Shown here one piece after another: positions 15,962 through 25,005 of a DNA stretch of 64,000 nt; position 1 is the first letter of the stretch, and each line of letters starts with the position of its first letter. The position numbers and the translations under genes were made by a program. The DNA is from Fidelibacterota bacterium UBA2986 (GTDB taxonomy: Bacteria; Fidelibacterota; Marinisomatia; Marinisomatales; AB-629-J13). The stretch lies in NCBI GenBank assembly GCA_002346675.1, contig DEAI01000008.1, positions 1 through 64,000 on the forward strand. Reading direction: 5' to 3'. The notes under the pieces were generated by a model. The model was not told the origin of the DNA, did not search any database, and worked only from the letters and a program-made list of their open reading frames with translations.

Positions 15962-18112
15962 ATGAGAAATAATTTTCTAAAATACCTTCTTCCTGTCGCA
16001 CTTATTTTTATATTCATAGGATTTCTGATTTTGAAATGGATTCAGCGTCCACAATATAATATTTCAATTGAAAAATTATCTCAAATTAAATCCAGAGAAG
16101 TTACTATCTATCGGGATACTTGGGGAGTTCCTCACATTTTTGGTAACTCAGATGCTGACGCAGCCTTTGGACTTGCTTATGCTCATAGTGAAGATGATTT
16201 TAGTACCATTCAAGATGTTATCATTTTAGTTAGACAAAAGTCAGGACTTTTAAATGGACAGGATGGGGCTGTTACAGACTTCCTCATGGAATGGTTGAGA
16301 ATTTATGAAACTGTGGATAAATATTATTCAACCCAGTTATCTGCTGATATCCATCATTTGTTGGTAGGTTATTGTGATGGAATTAATCTTTATGCCCATG
16401 AACACAACGAAGAAATTAAACTAAATTTATTTCCTGTTGAACCTAGGGATATTGTGGCAGGGTTTGTATTTCGGACGCCCATGTTTTTCGGTCTTGATAG
16501 AGAATTAGAACTGTTATTTTCTCTTACCGAGAAACCGGAAATTGGTGGTATACAATCTGCTCAAAAAAGAGAATCTCCTATTGGTTCGAATGGTTTTGCT
16601 GTATCTCCGAAACGCTCTGAAAATGGAGAAACTATGCTGGTGATTAATTCCCATCAACCCTGGGACGGTCCTACCGCTTGGTACGAAGCACATGTTTATA
16701 GTAATGAGGGATGGAATATGAGCGGTGGATTATTTCCTGGTTCACCGGTGATATTTGTTGGACACAATGATAGTCTTGGTTGGGTTCATACGGTAAATGA
16801 ACCAGACCTGATTGATACATATATTTTGGATATCCATCCTGAAAACTCCAATTTATACCGTTTTGAAAGTGATTGGCTGGAATTGGAAAAAAAATCTGTT
16901 CAAATTAAACTAAAAATTCTGGGACCTTTTTCATGGACGATACATCGTGAAGTCTTGTGGTCAGTGCATGGTCCTGTACTTCGATTTGATCATGGTGCTT
17001 ATGCGATTCGTTATGCTGGAATGGGTGAAGTGCGTCAAATTGAACAATGGTATCGAATGAATAAATCAAACAATTTTGATGAATGGACTGATGCTATGAA
17101 AATTCATGGAATCCCATCTTTAAACTCAGTTTATGCAGATCATACCGGTAATATTTTCTATGTTTATAATGGTAAATTTCCAACACGAAATGTAAAATAT
17201 GACTGGCAGAGCTATCTCCCTGGATGGTCATCTAATACTTTATGGAAAACTACATCAGATTTTAATTCAGCACCTCAAATCCTTAATCCTGAAAGTGGAG
17301 TATTATTTAGTACAAACCAAACTCCATATTATGTCACTGATGGTGAGGACAACTTGAATCCAGAAGATTTTCCATATGAATGGGGAGTGGAAACTCATAT
17401 GAACAATCGTTCATTTCGCGCGAATGAATTATTTTCCAAGGAAAATACCATAACGCTTGAAAAGCTAAAAAATATAAAGTTTGATAAATGTTATTCCCAG
17501 AAATCAGCAATGGCATCCCTTACTAAGGATATCATCAATGCTATAGATAATCAATCTGCCGTGGATTTACAAGAAGCTAGTAAAATCTTATCTAACTGGG
17601 ATATGTGCACTGACAAAAAAAATGAGGAAGCTGCACTAGCTATATTTGCCACCGAGTCCTTTCTTCAGTTTCAATATATTAAAATGGAAGATAGCACGCT
17701 CTTGCAGCACACCCGAAGTGCTGTAAAACTATTGTATGAACATTATGGGTCTCTAAAAATCCCATTTGGTGAGGTGCAAAGATTGAAACGTGGAGAAACC
17801 GATTTAGCTTTGGGCGGTGGTCCGGATATACTTAGGGCAGTTTATAGCCGCTATGATGGTAATGGAAAATTAACCGGGCACAGCGGGGACGGCCTATTTA
17901 TGTTTGTAAAATGGGGTAAAACAGATAAAGTTTTTTCAGAGAGTCTTCACCAATACGGAAGTGCTACAACCCAACCCAAATCAGTACATTATAATGACCA
18001 ATCAAAATTATTTGTTCTTGGACAAATGAAACCGACCTGGAGAGAAAAAGGTGAAATAATTAACAACCGAGAAGCGGTCTATTCACCGGGGAAAACACAC
18101 GAAAAATATTAA
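15962..18112 (+). CDS. Penicillin acylase family N-terminal nucleophile hydrolase
   Basis: The product is 716 residues. An N-terminal helix (YLLPVALIFIFIGFLIL) is a signal or anchor, so the enzyme likely works in the periplasm. The alpha part begins REVTIYRDTWGVPHIFG. The nucleophile serine is at about residue 209 in IGSNGFAV, where self-cleavage makes the new N-terminus. SHQPWDGPTAWYEAH follows as in the family. GHNDSLGWVHT and VYADHTGNIFYVYNGKFP are further family motifs. Substrates may be beta-lactams, N-acyl homoserine lactones or other acyl amides; this cannot be decided here. The gene is divergent from the DCC-LMF gene, and its stop overlaps the apaG stop. Confidence 0.9.
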   Translation: MRNNFLKYLLPVALIFIFIGFLILKWIQRPQYNISIEKLSQIKSREVTIYRDTWGVPHIFGNSDADAAFGLAYAHSEDDFSTIQDVIILVRQKSGLLNGQDGAVTDFLMEWLRIYETVDKYYSTQLSADIHHLLVGYCDGINLYAHEHNEEIKLNLFPVEPRDIVAGFVFRTPMFFGLDRELELLFSLTEKPEIGGIQSAQKRESPIGSNGFAVSPKRSENGETMLVINSHQPWDGPTAWYEAHVYSNEGWNMSGGLFPGSPVIFVGHNDSLGWVHTVNEPDLIDTYILDIHPENSNLYRFESDWLELEKKSVQIKLKILGPFSWTIHREVLWSVHGPVLRFDHGAYAIRYAGMGEVRQIEQWYRMNKSNNFDEWTDAMKIHGIPSLNSVYADHTGNIFYVYNGKFPTRNVKYDWQSYLPGWSSNTLWKTTSDFNSAPQILNPESGVLFSTNQTPYYVTDGEDNLNPEDFPYEWGVETHMNNRSFRANELFSKENTITLEKLKNIKFDKCYSQKSAMASLTKDIINAIDNQSAVDLQEASKILSNWDMCTDKKNEEAALAIFATESFLQFQYIKMEDSTLLQHTRSAVKLLYEHYGSLKIPFGEVQRLKRGETDLALGGGPDILRAVYSRYDGNGKLTGHSGDGLFMFVKWGKTDKVFSESLHQYGSATTQPKSVHYNDQSKLFVLGQMKPTWREKGEIINNREAVYSPGKTHEKY

Positions 18113-18510
18113 TTTAGAGCATGAGGTACAGAAAGTTTAAATGGCGCTACTTCCACGATAAATTTTTCTCCTCTATCTGTAACCATTTCATAGTGGCCTT
18201 TCATGACACCAAACTGTGTTTCGAGAGGACAAAAGCTTGAATATTCATGAAGATCCCCCGGTTGTAAAGTGGGACGTTGTCCTATTACTCCTTCTCCCTT
18301 GACCTCCTGAACTCTACCCAACCCATCAGTGATATGCCAGTAGCGATTCATCAAAGTAACTGGAGTAGTTCCCTTGTTCTGAATGCTTACATGGTAAATA
18401 TAACAATACTGTCCCTCCTGCAGGTTAGATGCACCGGGATCATACTTGCTGTGTACCTTTACCTTTATATTTTGAGTAACAGCTACTGATGAGTTAAAAC
18501 CGGTTTTCAT
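18109..18510 (-). CDS. apaG: ApaG domain protein
   Basis: The product is 133 residues, the normal length for ApaG (about 125). The family pattern is complete: VAVTQNIKVKVHSKY, YCYIYHVSIQNKG, LMNRYWHITDGLGRVQEV, GEGVIGQRPTLQPGDLHEY, and FGVMKGHYEMV. The fold is a fibronectin-like sandwich, linked genetically in enterobacteria to Co2+ resistance and Mg2+ efflux; the molecular role is not settled. It converges on the acylase gene with overlapping stop codons. Its start abuts the stop of the lysine-rich gene upstream, suggesting co-transcription. Confidence 0.93.
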   Translation of the reverse strand: MKTGFNSSVAVTQNIKVKVHSKYDPGASNLQEGQYCYIYHVSIQNKGTTPVTLMNRYWHITDGLGRVQEVKGEGVIGQRPTLQPGDLHEYSSFCPLETQFGVMKGHYEMVTDRGEKFIVEVAPFKLSVPHALN

Positions 18511-18878
18511 TACAGGCCCTTTTCAGGTTGTTTTTCTTTATTAGATTTTTCTTTTGATTTTAATTCTGGTTTTTCTTTTTTAGGTTTTTCAGGAAACTTT
18601 ACATGTTTATTTTTTTTACGCAGTTCCTTTAATTTTTCACGAAAAGGTTTTCTCAAAGTTTTAACGTCTGATTTCTGCATTTCCTTAAGTGATTTGATCC
18701 GCTCATTATATCCTTTCATTATTTCCTTTTTCTGATCAAGATAATCTTTTCTAAGTGCATCGATTTCACCTTGTACTAATGCATCCTGAACTTTAATATT
18801 TAAAAAATTATCTGCTTTTTGTTTTGTTTGGGCAAACCCAAGGGTAACTAAACACAAGAATAAAATTCCATATTTCAT
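18510..18878 (-). CDS. Exported lysine-rich coiled-coil protein
   Basis: The product is 122 residues with a clear signal peptide (MKYGILFLCLVTLGFAQ). Residues 30-85 form a long charged helix (LRKDYLDQKKEIMKGYNERI, KLKELRKKNK). The tail is a low-complexity Lys/Glu/Pro run (PEKPKKEKPELKSKEK). No family was recognised. It is likely periplasmic or envelope-associated. Its stop shares a base with the apaG start, so the two are probably co-transcribed. Confidence 0.65.
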   Translation of the reverse strand: MKYGILFLCLVTLGFAQTKQKADNFLNIKVQDALVQGEIDALRKDYLDQKKEIMKGYNERIKSLKEMQKSDVKTLRKPFREKLKELRKKNKHVKFPEKPKKEKPELKSKEKSNKEKQPEKGL

Positions 18879-18953
18879 TATAGCCTCACATAATATTGTT
18901 AGTTAAAAATAGAAAGAAACTATCAGCAAAACTAATTATCAGCGATAGTTTAA

Positions 18954-19214
18954 TTACATTATAGCCCAAATTAAGGATTTTTTAATAAATCCTAATATAA
19001 AAATGGCAATAAGGGGTGAAAAATCAATTCCAATAGAAAGAGGAGGTATCATCTGCTGAATTGGTCTAACAATAGGGTCTGTTATATTGTATATCCAACG
19101 CACTATTTCACCTCCGGAATAAAAATTAAGCCATGAAACCACCACTCTGGCAATCAGACAAATATATAGAATTTGAAACACTAATTGTATAACTGAAATT
19201 AAAATATAGCTCAT
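18954..19214 (-). CDS. YggT family membrane protein
   Basis: The product is 86 residues with two transmembrane helices. Family motifs are ARVVVSWLNFYSGGEIVRWI, YNITDPIVRPIQQMIPP, and GIDFSPLIAIFILGF. YggT/Ycf19 proteins are linked to cell shape, division or osmotic adaptation in other bacteria; the mechanism is not known. It stands alone just downstream of tRNA-Gly on the same strand, with which it could share a transcript. Confidence 0.9.
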   Translation of the reverse strand: MSYILISVIQLVFQILYICLIARVVVSWLNFYSGGEIVRWIYNITDPIVRPIQQMIPPLSIGIDFSPLIAIFILGFIKKSLIWAIM

Positions 19215-19232
19215 TGATTGTAGTTGTATGAG

Positions 19233-19304
19233 AGCGGGTGAAGGGAATCGAACCCTCGTCTCCAGCTTGGGAAGCTGGGGTAATAACCATTATACAACAC
19301 CCGC
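19233..19304 (-). tRNA. tRNA-Gly (CCC anticodon)
   Basis: The cloverleaf is complete on the minus strand. The acceptor GCGGGTG pairs with CACCCGC, with U73 as discriminator. The T-arm contains GGTTCGATTCC. The anticodon stem CCAGC/GCTGG encloses loop TTCCCAA, giving anticodon CCC (bases 19269-19271). The CCA end is not encoded (CTCA follows), so it must be added after transcription. GCGGG and U73 agree with glycine identity. Confidence 0.95.
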
Positions 19305-19674
19305 TAAGCTTACAGAAAAGTTATCACTTTTAAAAAAGTTAAAACAAGTGTGAACATCAATCATCTAACATATCTAAACCCATAATTTTCTTCACCTAAC
19401 TTATTTCCCTAAATTTATTTTCTAAACGATTGTATAACAAGCAGTTATAAGATTGTTGAAAATTTTCTACAAAAAAACTGTTGTGAAAAACTCTCTCCCA
19501 TATATTTTTTTTACGACGATAAAAACAAAAAATTTAGGATATTTTAATTTCGTAAAATAGATTTCTAACCGCCAACCATCGGAATTTTAATGTTTTGATT
19601 CCGGAGACATACTTTACTTGCCCGCCTTTTTGTTCAAACTAGGTCAACCGTCCACATACCAAGGAAGGAAAAAT
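19305..19674 (+). promoter_or_regulatory. Long AT-rich leader before ribonucleotide reductase
   Basis: About 370 bp contain no convincing gene. The stretch lies between tRNA-Gly (leftward) and the reductase (rightward), so it holds promoters for both. An imperfect palindrome TTGTATAACAA is at about 19430-19440. The strong AAGGAAGG Shine-Dalgarno at 19661-19668 fixes the reductase start. I looked for a cobalamin riboswitch core and for NrdR-type boxes and did not recognise either by eye. Confidence 0.35.
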
Positions 19675-22068
19675 ATGGCAGAAGCTATCGAACTTGATTT
19701 AAATACTACCGGAATAAGTGAGCTTGACCCTCGTGTAAAGCAGAGCTTAATTGAAATTCAGTCTAAAGCAGGTGACGCTGAACCTCCAATACCAGAAAAA
19801 TATACAATAAAGTCTTACTATGGAGAAGACACCCTAGGGGCAGATGTCCTAAAGCAAAAATACCTTGCTCCTTGGGAGACCCATCCTTGGGAATTATGGG
19901 ATCGTCAAGCGAAAGCACTTTCATCGGTAGAAAAAACAAAAAAACTGCAAGATGAATGGAAAGTCAAGTTTTTTGAAGCATTGGAAGATTTTAAATTTGT
20001 TCCCGGTGGTCGTATAATGCATGGTGCAGGTAGGGATGACATCACCACCACCTTAAATAACTGCTATGTTGTTGGAATACGCGATGATTCAGTAAAAAGT
20101 ATTTATAAAACAATTATCGAAGAAGCCCTGACATACAAGTTTGGAGGGGGGTGTGGGCATGACTTATCTATCCTCCGTCCCTCTGGAGACCAGATAAATG
20201 GAACAGGAGGATTCTCTTGCGGCCCCACCGGATTCATGAATCTATTCAGTGAAAATACGAATACCATTGCACAACACGGTCGCAGAGGCGCAAATATGCA
20301 AACCCTGAGGATAGATCATCCAGATATAGAAAAATTCATTGAAATTAAGACCGATGATATCAATATGATAAAATATTCAAATATTTCTGTATTACTCACA
20401 CATAAATTTATGAATGCAGTAGAGTCTGACTCAGATTTTGAGCTAACTTATAATGGAACTGTATATAAATCTGTTTCGGCTCGGTCACTGTGGAAAAAAA
20501 TCACTCTCCATGCTCACAAGAGCGCTGAACCGGGACTTTTGTTCTGGGATACAATGAAAGAATTTCATAATGCCGAATACTGTAGTCCTTTAGTCTCCAC
20601 AAATCCATGTGCCGAACAACCTCTACCTGATGGTGGATGCTGTAACTTAGGAGCGGTAAATCTGGAACGATTTGTTGATAAAAAGGGTAATTTTCAAATA
20701 GAATCCTTTAAAGAAATAATTACCGTTGGAACTCGTTTTTTAGATAATGTTATCGATTATAATATGGACAGGCATGCCTTAGATGCACAGAAAAATAATG
20801 CTGAAAATGACCGTCGTATCGGGCTGGGGATTCTAGGCCTAGGTGACATGCTAGTAAAAATGGGAATAAAGTATGATAGTGTAGATGCACTCGAAACTGT
20901 AGATCAAATTATGACCATTTTCCGAGATACTGTCTATGAAACAAGTATTCAAATCTCAGGAGAAAAAGGATCATTTCCAAACTTTCACTGGGATGGATAT
21001 TCAAAAAGTAAGTTCATTCAGAATCTACCAAAAAAACTGAAAAATAAAATTCAAAAATATGGAATTAGAAATTCCACATTAACAACTGTAGCTCCCACTG
21101 GTTCAGGTGCAATTGTAGCTAGAGTGACCTCAGGGATTGAACCCATTTTTGCTACATCATATAACCGGAGAGTTAAACAAAATGATGGCTACGGTAAGAC
21201 ATTTGATGAGTACAAAGTGCTTCATCCAATTATAAAAAAATTATTTAATGGTGACAAAAATCTCCCTAAATATGTTATAACTGCCCACGATATTGATCCT
21301 TTCTTCAGAGTTAAGGTGCAAGGAATCATCCAAAAATATATTGACAGTTCCATATCCTCTACTGTCAATTTACGGGAAGACACATCCCGTGAAACAGTTG
21401 CGGATATTTATATGACAGCGTATAAATCAAATTTAAAGGGTATAACAGTTTACAGAGAAGGCTCAAGAGAAGGAATTCTTGTAACTGAAAAAGGAACAGA
21501 ATCAAATCAGGAAAATAAATCCATACAAACTGTTCAAAAAAATGAAAGTGAACCCAGAATCAGACCTTCCATAACCTATGGAGAAACAAAAAGAATTCGT
21601 ACAGGAGAGGGAACACTTTATATTACTGTGAACGAAGATGAAAATGGACTATGTGAAGTCTTTACCGCTATAGGAAAAGCTGGTGGAAATGCTGCAGCTC
21701 AATCTGAGGCTATTAGCCGACTAATCTCGCTGGCACTGCGATCCGGAATAAACCCTAAATCTATTGTAAAACAGTTAAAGGGAATAAGCGGCCCCAACCC
21801 AACTTGGGAAGATGGACGGCTCATATTATCTACCCCTGATGCTATAGGAAAAGCATTAGATGATTATCTGGATTCCAGATTTTCTGATGAACTTCCAATC
21901 AAAAAACGCCCAACAATTACCATGGCAGAAGAGTCAGAAGAAAAGTCAAAACATGTTTCAGATTTTACTACAAGGTCTACAACAATCTGTCCGGACTGTA
22001 GTGCTCCAGTACATTTTGAATCAGGATGTATAACCTGTCAAGGGTGTGGATATTCAAAGTGTGATTAA
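19675..22068 (+). CDS. nrdJ: Adenosylcobalamin-dependent (class II) ribonucleotide reductase
   Basis: The ATG at 19675 was chosen because AAGGAAGG lies 6 nt upstream; the product is about 797 residues. It reduces ribonucleoside diphosphates or triphosphates to deoxy forms using B12. Seen in order: VPGGRIMHGAGR, LNNCYVV (first active-site Cys), GGGCGHDLSILRPSG, STNPCAEQPLPDGGCCNLG (the NPCAEQ active-site loop), and APTGSGAIVARVTSGIEP. A TSCPD domain follows (GTLYITVNEDENGLCEVFTA). The protein ends in a zinc ribbon (CPDC ... CITCQGCGYSKC). No activase or NrdB partner lies nearby, as expected for class II. A bidirectional terminator follows. Confidence 0.95.
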   Translation: MAEAIELDLNTTGISELDPRVKQSLIEIQSKAGDAEPPIPEKYTIKSYYGEDTLGADVLKQKYLAPWETHPWELWDRQAKALSSVEKTKKLQDEWKVKFFEALEDFKFVPGGRIMHGAGRDDITTTLNNCYVVGIRDDSVKSIYKTIIEEALTYKFGGGCGHDLSILRPSGDQINGTGGFSCGPTGFMNLFSENTNTIAQHGRRGANMQTLRIDHPDIEKFIEIKTDDINMIKYSNISVLLTHKFMNAVESDSDFELTYNGTVYKSVSARSLWKKITLHAHKSAEPGLLFWDTMKEFHNAEYCSPLVSTNPCAEQPLPDGGCCNLGAVNLERFVDKKGNFQIESFKEIITVGTRFLDNVIDYNMDRHALDAQKNNAENDRRIGLGILGLGDMLVKMGIKYDSVDALETVDQIMTIFRDTVYETSIQISGEKGSFPNFHWDGYSKSKFIQNLPKKLKNKIQKYGIRNSTLTTVAPTGSGAIVARVTSGIEPIFATSYNRRVKQNDGYGKTFDEYKVLHPIIKKLFNGDKNLPKYVITAHDIDPFFRVKVQGIIQKYIDSSISSTVNLREDTSRETVADIYMTAYKSNLKGITVYREGSREGILVTEKGTESNQENKSIQTVQKNESEPRIRPSITYGETKRIRTGEGTLYITVNEDENGLCEVFTAIGKAGGNAAAQSEAISRLISLALRSGINPKSIVKQLKGISGPNPTWEDGRLILSTPDAIGKALDDYLDSRFSDELPIKKRPTITMAEESEEKSKHVSDFTTRSTTICPDCSAPVHFESGCITCQGCGYSKCD

Positions 22069-22107
22069 AACCTTACAAGAGAATGTATATAAAACTAATC
22101 TATAGTT

Positions 22108-22136
22108 AAAAAAGCCCCGGTTATCGGGGCTTTTTT
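22108..22136. terminator. Bidirectional intrinsic terminator between nrdJ and frr
   Basis: A 12-bp hairpin, AAAAAAGCCCCG / CGGGGCTTTTTT with loop GTTAT, gives a T-run on both strands. It lies between the convergent reductase gene and the frr operon end, so it can stop transcription from either side. Confidence 0.93.
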
Positions 22137-22156
22137 AAATTATCAAATTAGCTGCA

Positions 22157-22714
22157 TTAAATTTCGATTAATTCTTGTTCCTTAACAGTCTGCATTTCTC
22201 CAAGAGTCTTTACATGATCATCAGTTTCAAGTTGAATCTCATGTTCCGCGCGGTGAATTTCATCTTCAGATATGTGATCTTCTGTTTGTGTTATTTTTAA
22301 ATGCTGGTTAGCATCTCTCCTTACATTCCGAACAGAAACCCTCCCTGCTTCTACTAATTGATGAACGTGTTTAATTAATTCTTTTCTACGCTCCTCGGAT
22401 AATGGTGGAATTGGAACAAGAACTGCAGTTCCATTATTATTCGGCGTTAAACTAAGGTTGCTTTGTAAAATTGCTTTTTCAATTTCGGGAATTAAAGTTT
22501 TTTCATAAGGTTGAATTGAAATCAAGGATGCATCAGGAATTGTGATATTTGCTAGCTGATTCAGAGGTGTCATAGTTCCATAATAATCAATAGATAAACC
22601 ATTAAGTAGCTCCGGATTTGCCCTACCTGTACGAACTTTTGCCAATTCTATTCTTGTATGGGTCAAAGCCTGATCCATTCGATGATGAGCATCTTTTAAT
22701 ATATCGTCAATCAT
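22157..22714 (-). CDS. frr: Ribosome recycling factor
   Basis: The product is 185 residues, normal for RRF. It splits post-termination ribosomes together with EF-G. Hallmarks: KVRTGRANPELLNGLSIDYY near residue 27, TIPDASLISIQPYEKTLI, NNNGTAVLVPIPPLSEERRK, and RNVRRDANQHLK. It is the last gene of the rplM-rpsI-rpsB-tsf-pyrH-frr operon, 3 bp after pyrH, and is followed by a bidirectional terminator. Confidence 0.97.
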   Translation of the reverse strand: MIDDILKDAHHRMDQALTHTRIELAKVRTGRANPELLNGLSIDYYGTMTPLNQLANITIPDASLISIQPYEKTLIPEIEKAILQSNLSLTPNNNGTAVLVPIPPLSEERRKELIKHVHQLVEAGRVSVRNVRRDANQHLKITQTEDHISEDEIHRAEHEIQLETDDHVKTLGEMQTVKEQELIEI

Positions 22715-22717
22715 AAA

Positions 22718-23434
22718 TTATTCACTAACCAAGGTGCCTAAGTTATCGCCCAATATAATATCTTTCAAGTGTCCAGGTGAATTAATATTAAATACATGAA
22801 TCGGGAGGGAATTTTCCATACAAAGAGTAATAGCAGTCAAATCCATGATCCTCAATTTTTTTTCTAAAACTTTAGAATAACTGATGAAATCATATTTAAG
22901 TGCATCAGAGTGCTCCTCTGGATCCATATTATAAACTCCATCCACCTTTGTCCCTTTTAATACTATTTCAGACTCCAACTCAGATGCTCTAAGAGCTGCT
23001 GCTGTATCAGTACTAAAAAAAGGATTTCCGGTTCCACCGGAAACTATTACAATTCTGCCTTTTTCTAAGTGTCTAAGTGCGCGTCTCCTAATATAGGGTT
23101 CGGCTATCTGATCTACATTCACAGCTGTTAACGTCCGAGTTTCACACTCAATTTTTTCTAGAGCATCCTGCAGAGCAATAGAATTCATAACTGTAGCTAA
23201 CATCCCTAAATAATCACCGGTTACACGATCCATTCCTTTTCCAGCTGCTTGAATTCCACGGAAAATATTACCTGCTCCAATAATTAATCCAATAGATATT
23301 CCTAAATCAAAAATGGATTTTACTTCTCTTGCAAGATATTCAGCGCGAATTGGGTCAATGCCAAAGCCCCGCTTCCCCGCAAGCACCTCCCCGCTTAATT
23401 TCAGTAATACCCGTCTGTAGACAGGTTTACCCAT
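22718..23434 (-). CDS. pyrH: Uridylate kinase
   Basis: The product is 238 residues and phosphorylates UMP to UDP with ATP. It is an amino-acid-kinase-fold enzyme: RVLLKLSGEVLAG at the N-terminus, IGLIIGAGNIFRG, DYLGMLATVMNSIALQDALE, and VSGGTGNPFFSTDTAAALRA (nucleotide/UMP site), then KGTKVDGVYNMDP. It lies in the classic tsf-pyrH-frr order. Bacterial PyrH is hexameric and usually feedback-regulated by UTP and GTP. It also supplies the same pyrimidine route as the PyrR-controlled operon nearby. Confidence 0.97.
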   Translation of the reverse strand: MGKPVYRRVLLKLSGEVLAGKRGFGIDPIRAEYLAREVKSIFDLGISIGLIIGAGNIFRGIQAAGKGMDRVTGDYLGMLATVMNSIALQDALEKIECETRTLTAVNVDQIAEPYIRRRALRHLEKGRIVIVSGGTGNPFFSTDTAAALRASELESEIVLKGTKVDGVYNMDPEEHSDALKYDFISYSKVLEKKLRIMDLTAITLCMENSLPIHVFNINSPGHLKDIILGDNLGTLVSE

Positions 23435-23454
23435 AATTATAATATATAATTTGG

Positions 23455-24054
23455 TTAGTTAGTTTCGCCAATTGCAAACCGGATATATCGGTTCACCGTA
23501 ATGTTTTCACCAAGAGTTGCAATGGATTCGGTGACGATATCCTTAAGTTTTTTATCCGGATCTTTGATAAAGTTTTGTTCTAAAAGACAGCTTTCCTGAT
23601 AAAATTTATTGATTCTTCCTTCTACCATTTTTTCAATAATATCTTCCGGTTTCCCCGAAGATTTTGCTTGATCACTGTAAATTTCTTTTTCCCTCTCTAA
23701 AACTTCCTGTGGGACTTTTTCCCTGCTCAATGCAATAGGATTAGTTGCAGCAATCTGCATGGCTATATTGTGAGCTAAATCTTGAAAACCATCAGTATTA
23801 GCAACAAAATCTGTTTCACATCCTAATTCTAGTAAAACACCTAAACGATTTCCATGATGAATATATGAGTAAATGATCCCTTCAGTTGCATCCCGAGATA
23901 CTTTTTTTTCTGCTTTAGAAACTCCAGATTTTCTCAAAAAATCAACCGCCTTTTCTATATCTCCAGAAGACTCAACCAATGCATGTTTACAATCCATCAT
24001 CCCAGCGCCAGTTTTTTCACGTAATTCTTTTACTAGTTTTGCGTCTACATTCAT
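23455..24054 (-). CDS. tsf: Elongation factor Ts (short form)
   Basis: The product is 199 residues and exchanges GDP for GTP on EF-Tu. The N-terminal UBA-like helix bundle is clear (VKELREKTGAGMMDCKHALV), followed by AVDFLRKSGVSKAEKK and the core motif ELGCETDFVANTDGFQDLAH. At about 200 residues it is shorter than the 280-residue E. coli protein, matching forms that have only one of the two core subdomains. It is placed between rpsB and pyrH. Confidence 0.96.
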   Translation of the reverse strand: MNVDAKLVKELREKTGAGMMDCKHALVESSGDIEKAVDFLRKSGVSKAEKKVSRDATEGIIYSYIHHGNRLGVLLELGCETDFVANTDGFQDLAHNIAMQIAATNPIALSREKVPQEVLEREKEIYSDQAKSSGKPEDIIEKMVEGRINKFYQESCLLEQNFIKDPDKKLKDIVTESIATLGENITVNRYIRFAIGETN

Positions 24055-24057
24055 GAA

Positions 24058-25005
24058 TTATTCTTCCTCTATATTCGCACTAACTTTATCTTCGGATACA
24101 TCTGAATCTTTTTCTTTGGATGATTCTTCATTGCTATCTGCTTCATCATCCTTAATAGCCTCCACATGCTCTTCTATATTATCCTCATCAATTTCATCAA
24201 CATTTATCTTTTTTTCTGATATAATATCCTCTTTTATAACTATATTTTCAGAGAATTCCGCATTATCTGTTTCTTCATCCGAACTGGAAGATTCTAATTC
24301 CATTACGTTTTCTTCATTTTCTTTCACACCGTTTTTGACTGCAATTATTCCATCAGATAATGAAGAAATAATAAGCTGAATAGCACGTATAGAATCGTCA
24401 TTTGCAGGTATAGGATAGTCTATGGGGCGAGGGTCTGTGTTAGAGTCAACAATTGCAACTACTGGAATTTCTAAGCGATTAGCTTCTTTTACCACCGTTG
24501 ATTCATGATTTGCATCTACTACAACAATCACTTCAGGTAACCGACGCATATCCTTAATTCCACGATGCTGGTCTGATAACTTTATGCGTTCACGATTCAA
24601 CATCTGAATCTCTTTTTTTGTCAGATTATCATAAATACTAGAGCCTTCTTTTTCTAACATTTGAAGACGTTTTATGCTCTTTTTTATTGTAGAAAAATTT
24701 GTTAATGTACCACCCAACCATCGTTCTACCACATAAAACATTCTACATCTGTCTGCTTCCTGCTGGATGATATCTTTTGCTTGTTTTTTGGTTCCTACAA
24801 ATAAAACTTCACCCTTTTTTCGAACAACATCTTGTAAAAATTGTATAGCAATATTTAGATTTTTGATGGTTTCTTCAAGGTTGATAATATGTACGCCATT
24901 TTTCACCATCAATACATAGGGTTTATAATAGGGATTCCACTTACTGGTAACATGACCAAAGTGAGCCCCTGTTTTTAATAAATCATCAAATTTTAATTCT
25001 GACAT
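24058..25005 (-). CDS. rpsB: 30S ribosomal protein S2 with long acidic C-terminal tail
   Basis: The product is 315 residues. Residues 1-225 are normal S2: LLKTGAHFGHVTSKWNPYYK, FVGTKKQAKDIIQQEA, RWLGGTLTNFSTIKKSIKRL, and PVVAIVDSNTDPRPIDYPIPANDD. The final 90 residues or so are an acidic, Ser/Glu/Asp-rich extension (SSSSDEETDNAEFSEN, DEIDEDNIEEHVEAIKDDEA) with low complexity and no recognised domain. Such tails on S2 occur in some lineages; the purpose is unknown. Its start overlaps the rpsI stop by one base. Confidence 0.96.
   Translation of the reverse strand: MSELKFDDLLKTGAHFGHVTSKWNPYYKPYVLMVKNGVHIINLEETIKNLNIAIQFLQDVVRKKGEVLFVGTKKQAKDIIQQEADRCRMFYVVERWLGGTLTNFSTIKKSIKRLQMLEKEGSSIYDNLTKKEIQMLNRERIKLSDQHRGIKDMRRLPEVIVVVDANHESTVVKEANRLEIPVVAIVDSNTDPRPIDYPIPANDDSIRAIQLIISSLSDGIIAVKNGVKENEENVMELESSSSDEETDNAEFSENIVIKEDIISEKKINVDEIDEDNIEEHVEAIKDDEADSNEESSKEKDSDVSEDKVSANIEEE

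Noticed and set aside
19618..19674. Earlier start of the ribonucleotide reductase (TTG at 19618)
   Set aside because: The ATG at 19675 has a strong AAGGAAGG at the right distance, and the added 19 residues look unlike the family.
23873..24379. Serine-rich plus-strand frame of 168 codons
   Set aside because: It is the mirror of the acidic S2 tail and of tsf. Its Ser richness comes from reading Glu/Asp codons backwards.
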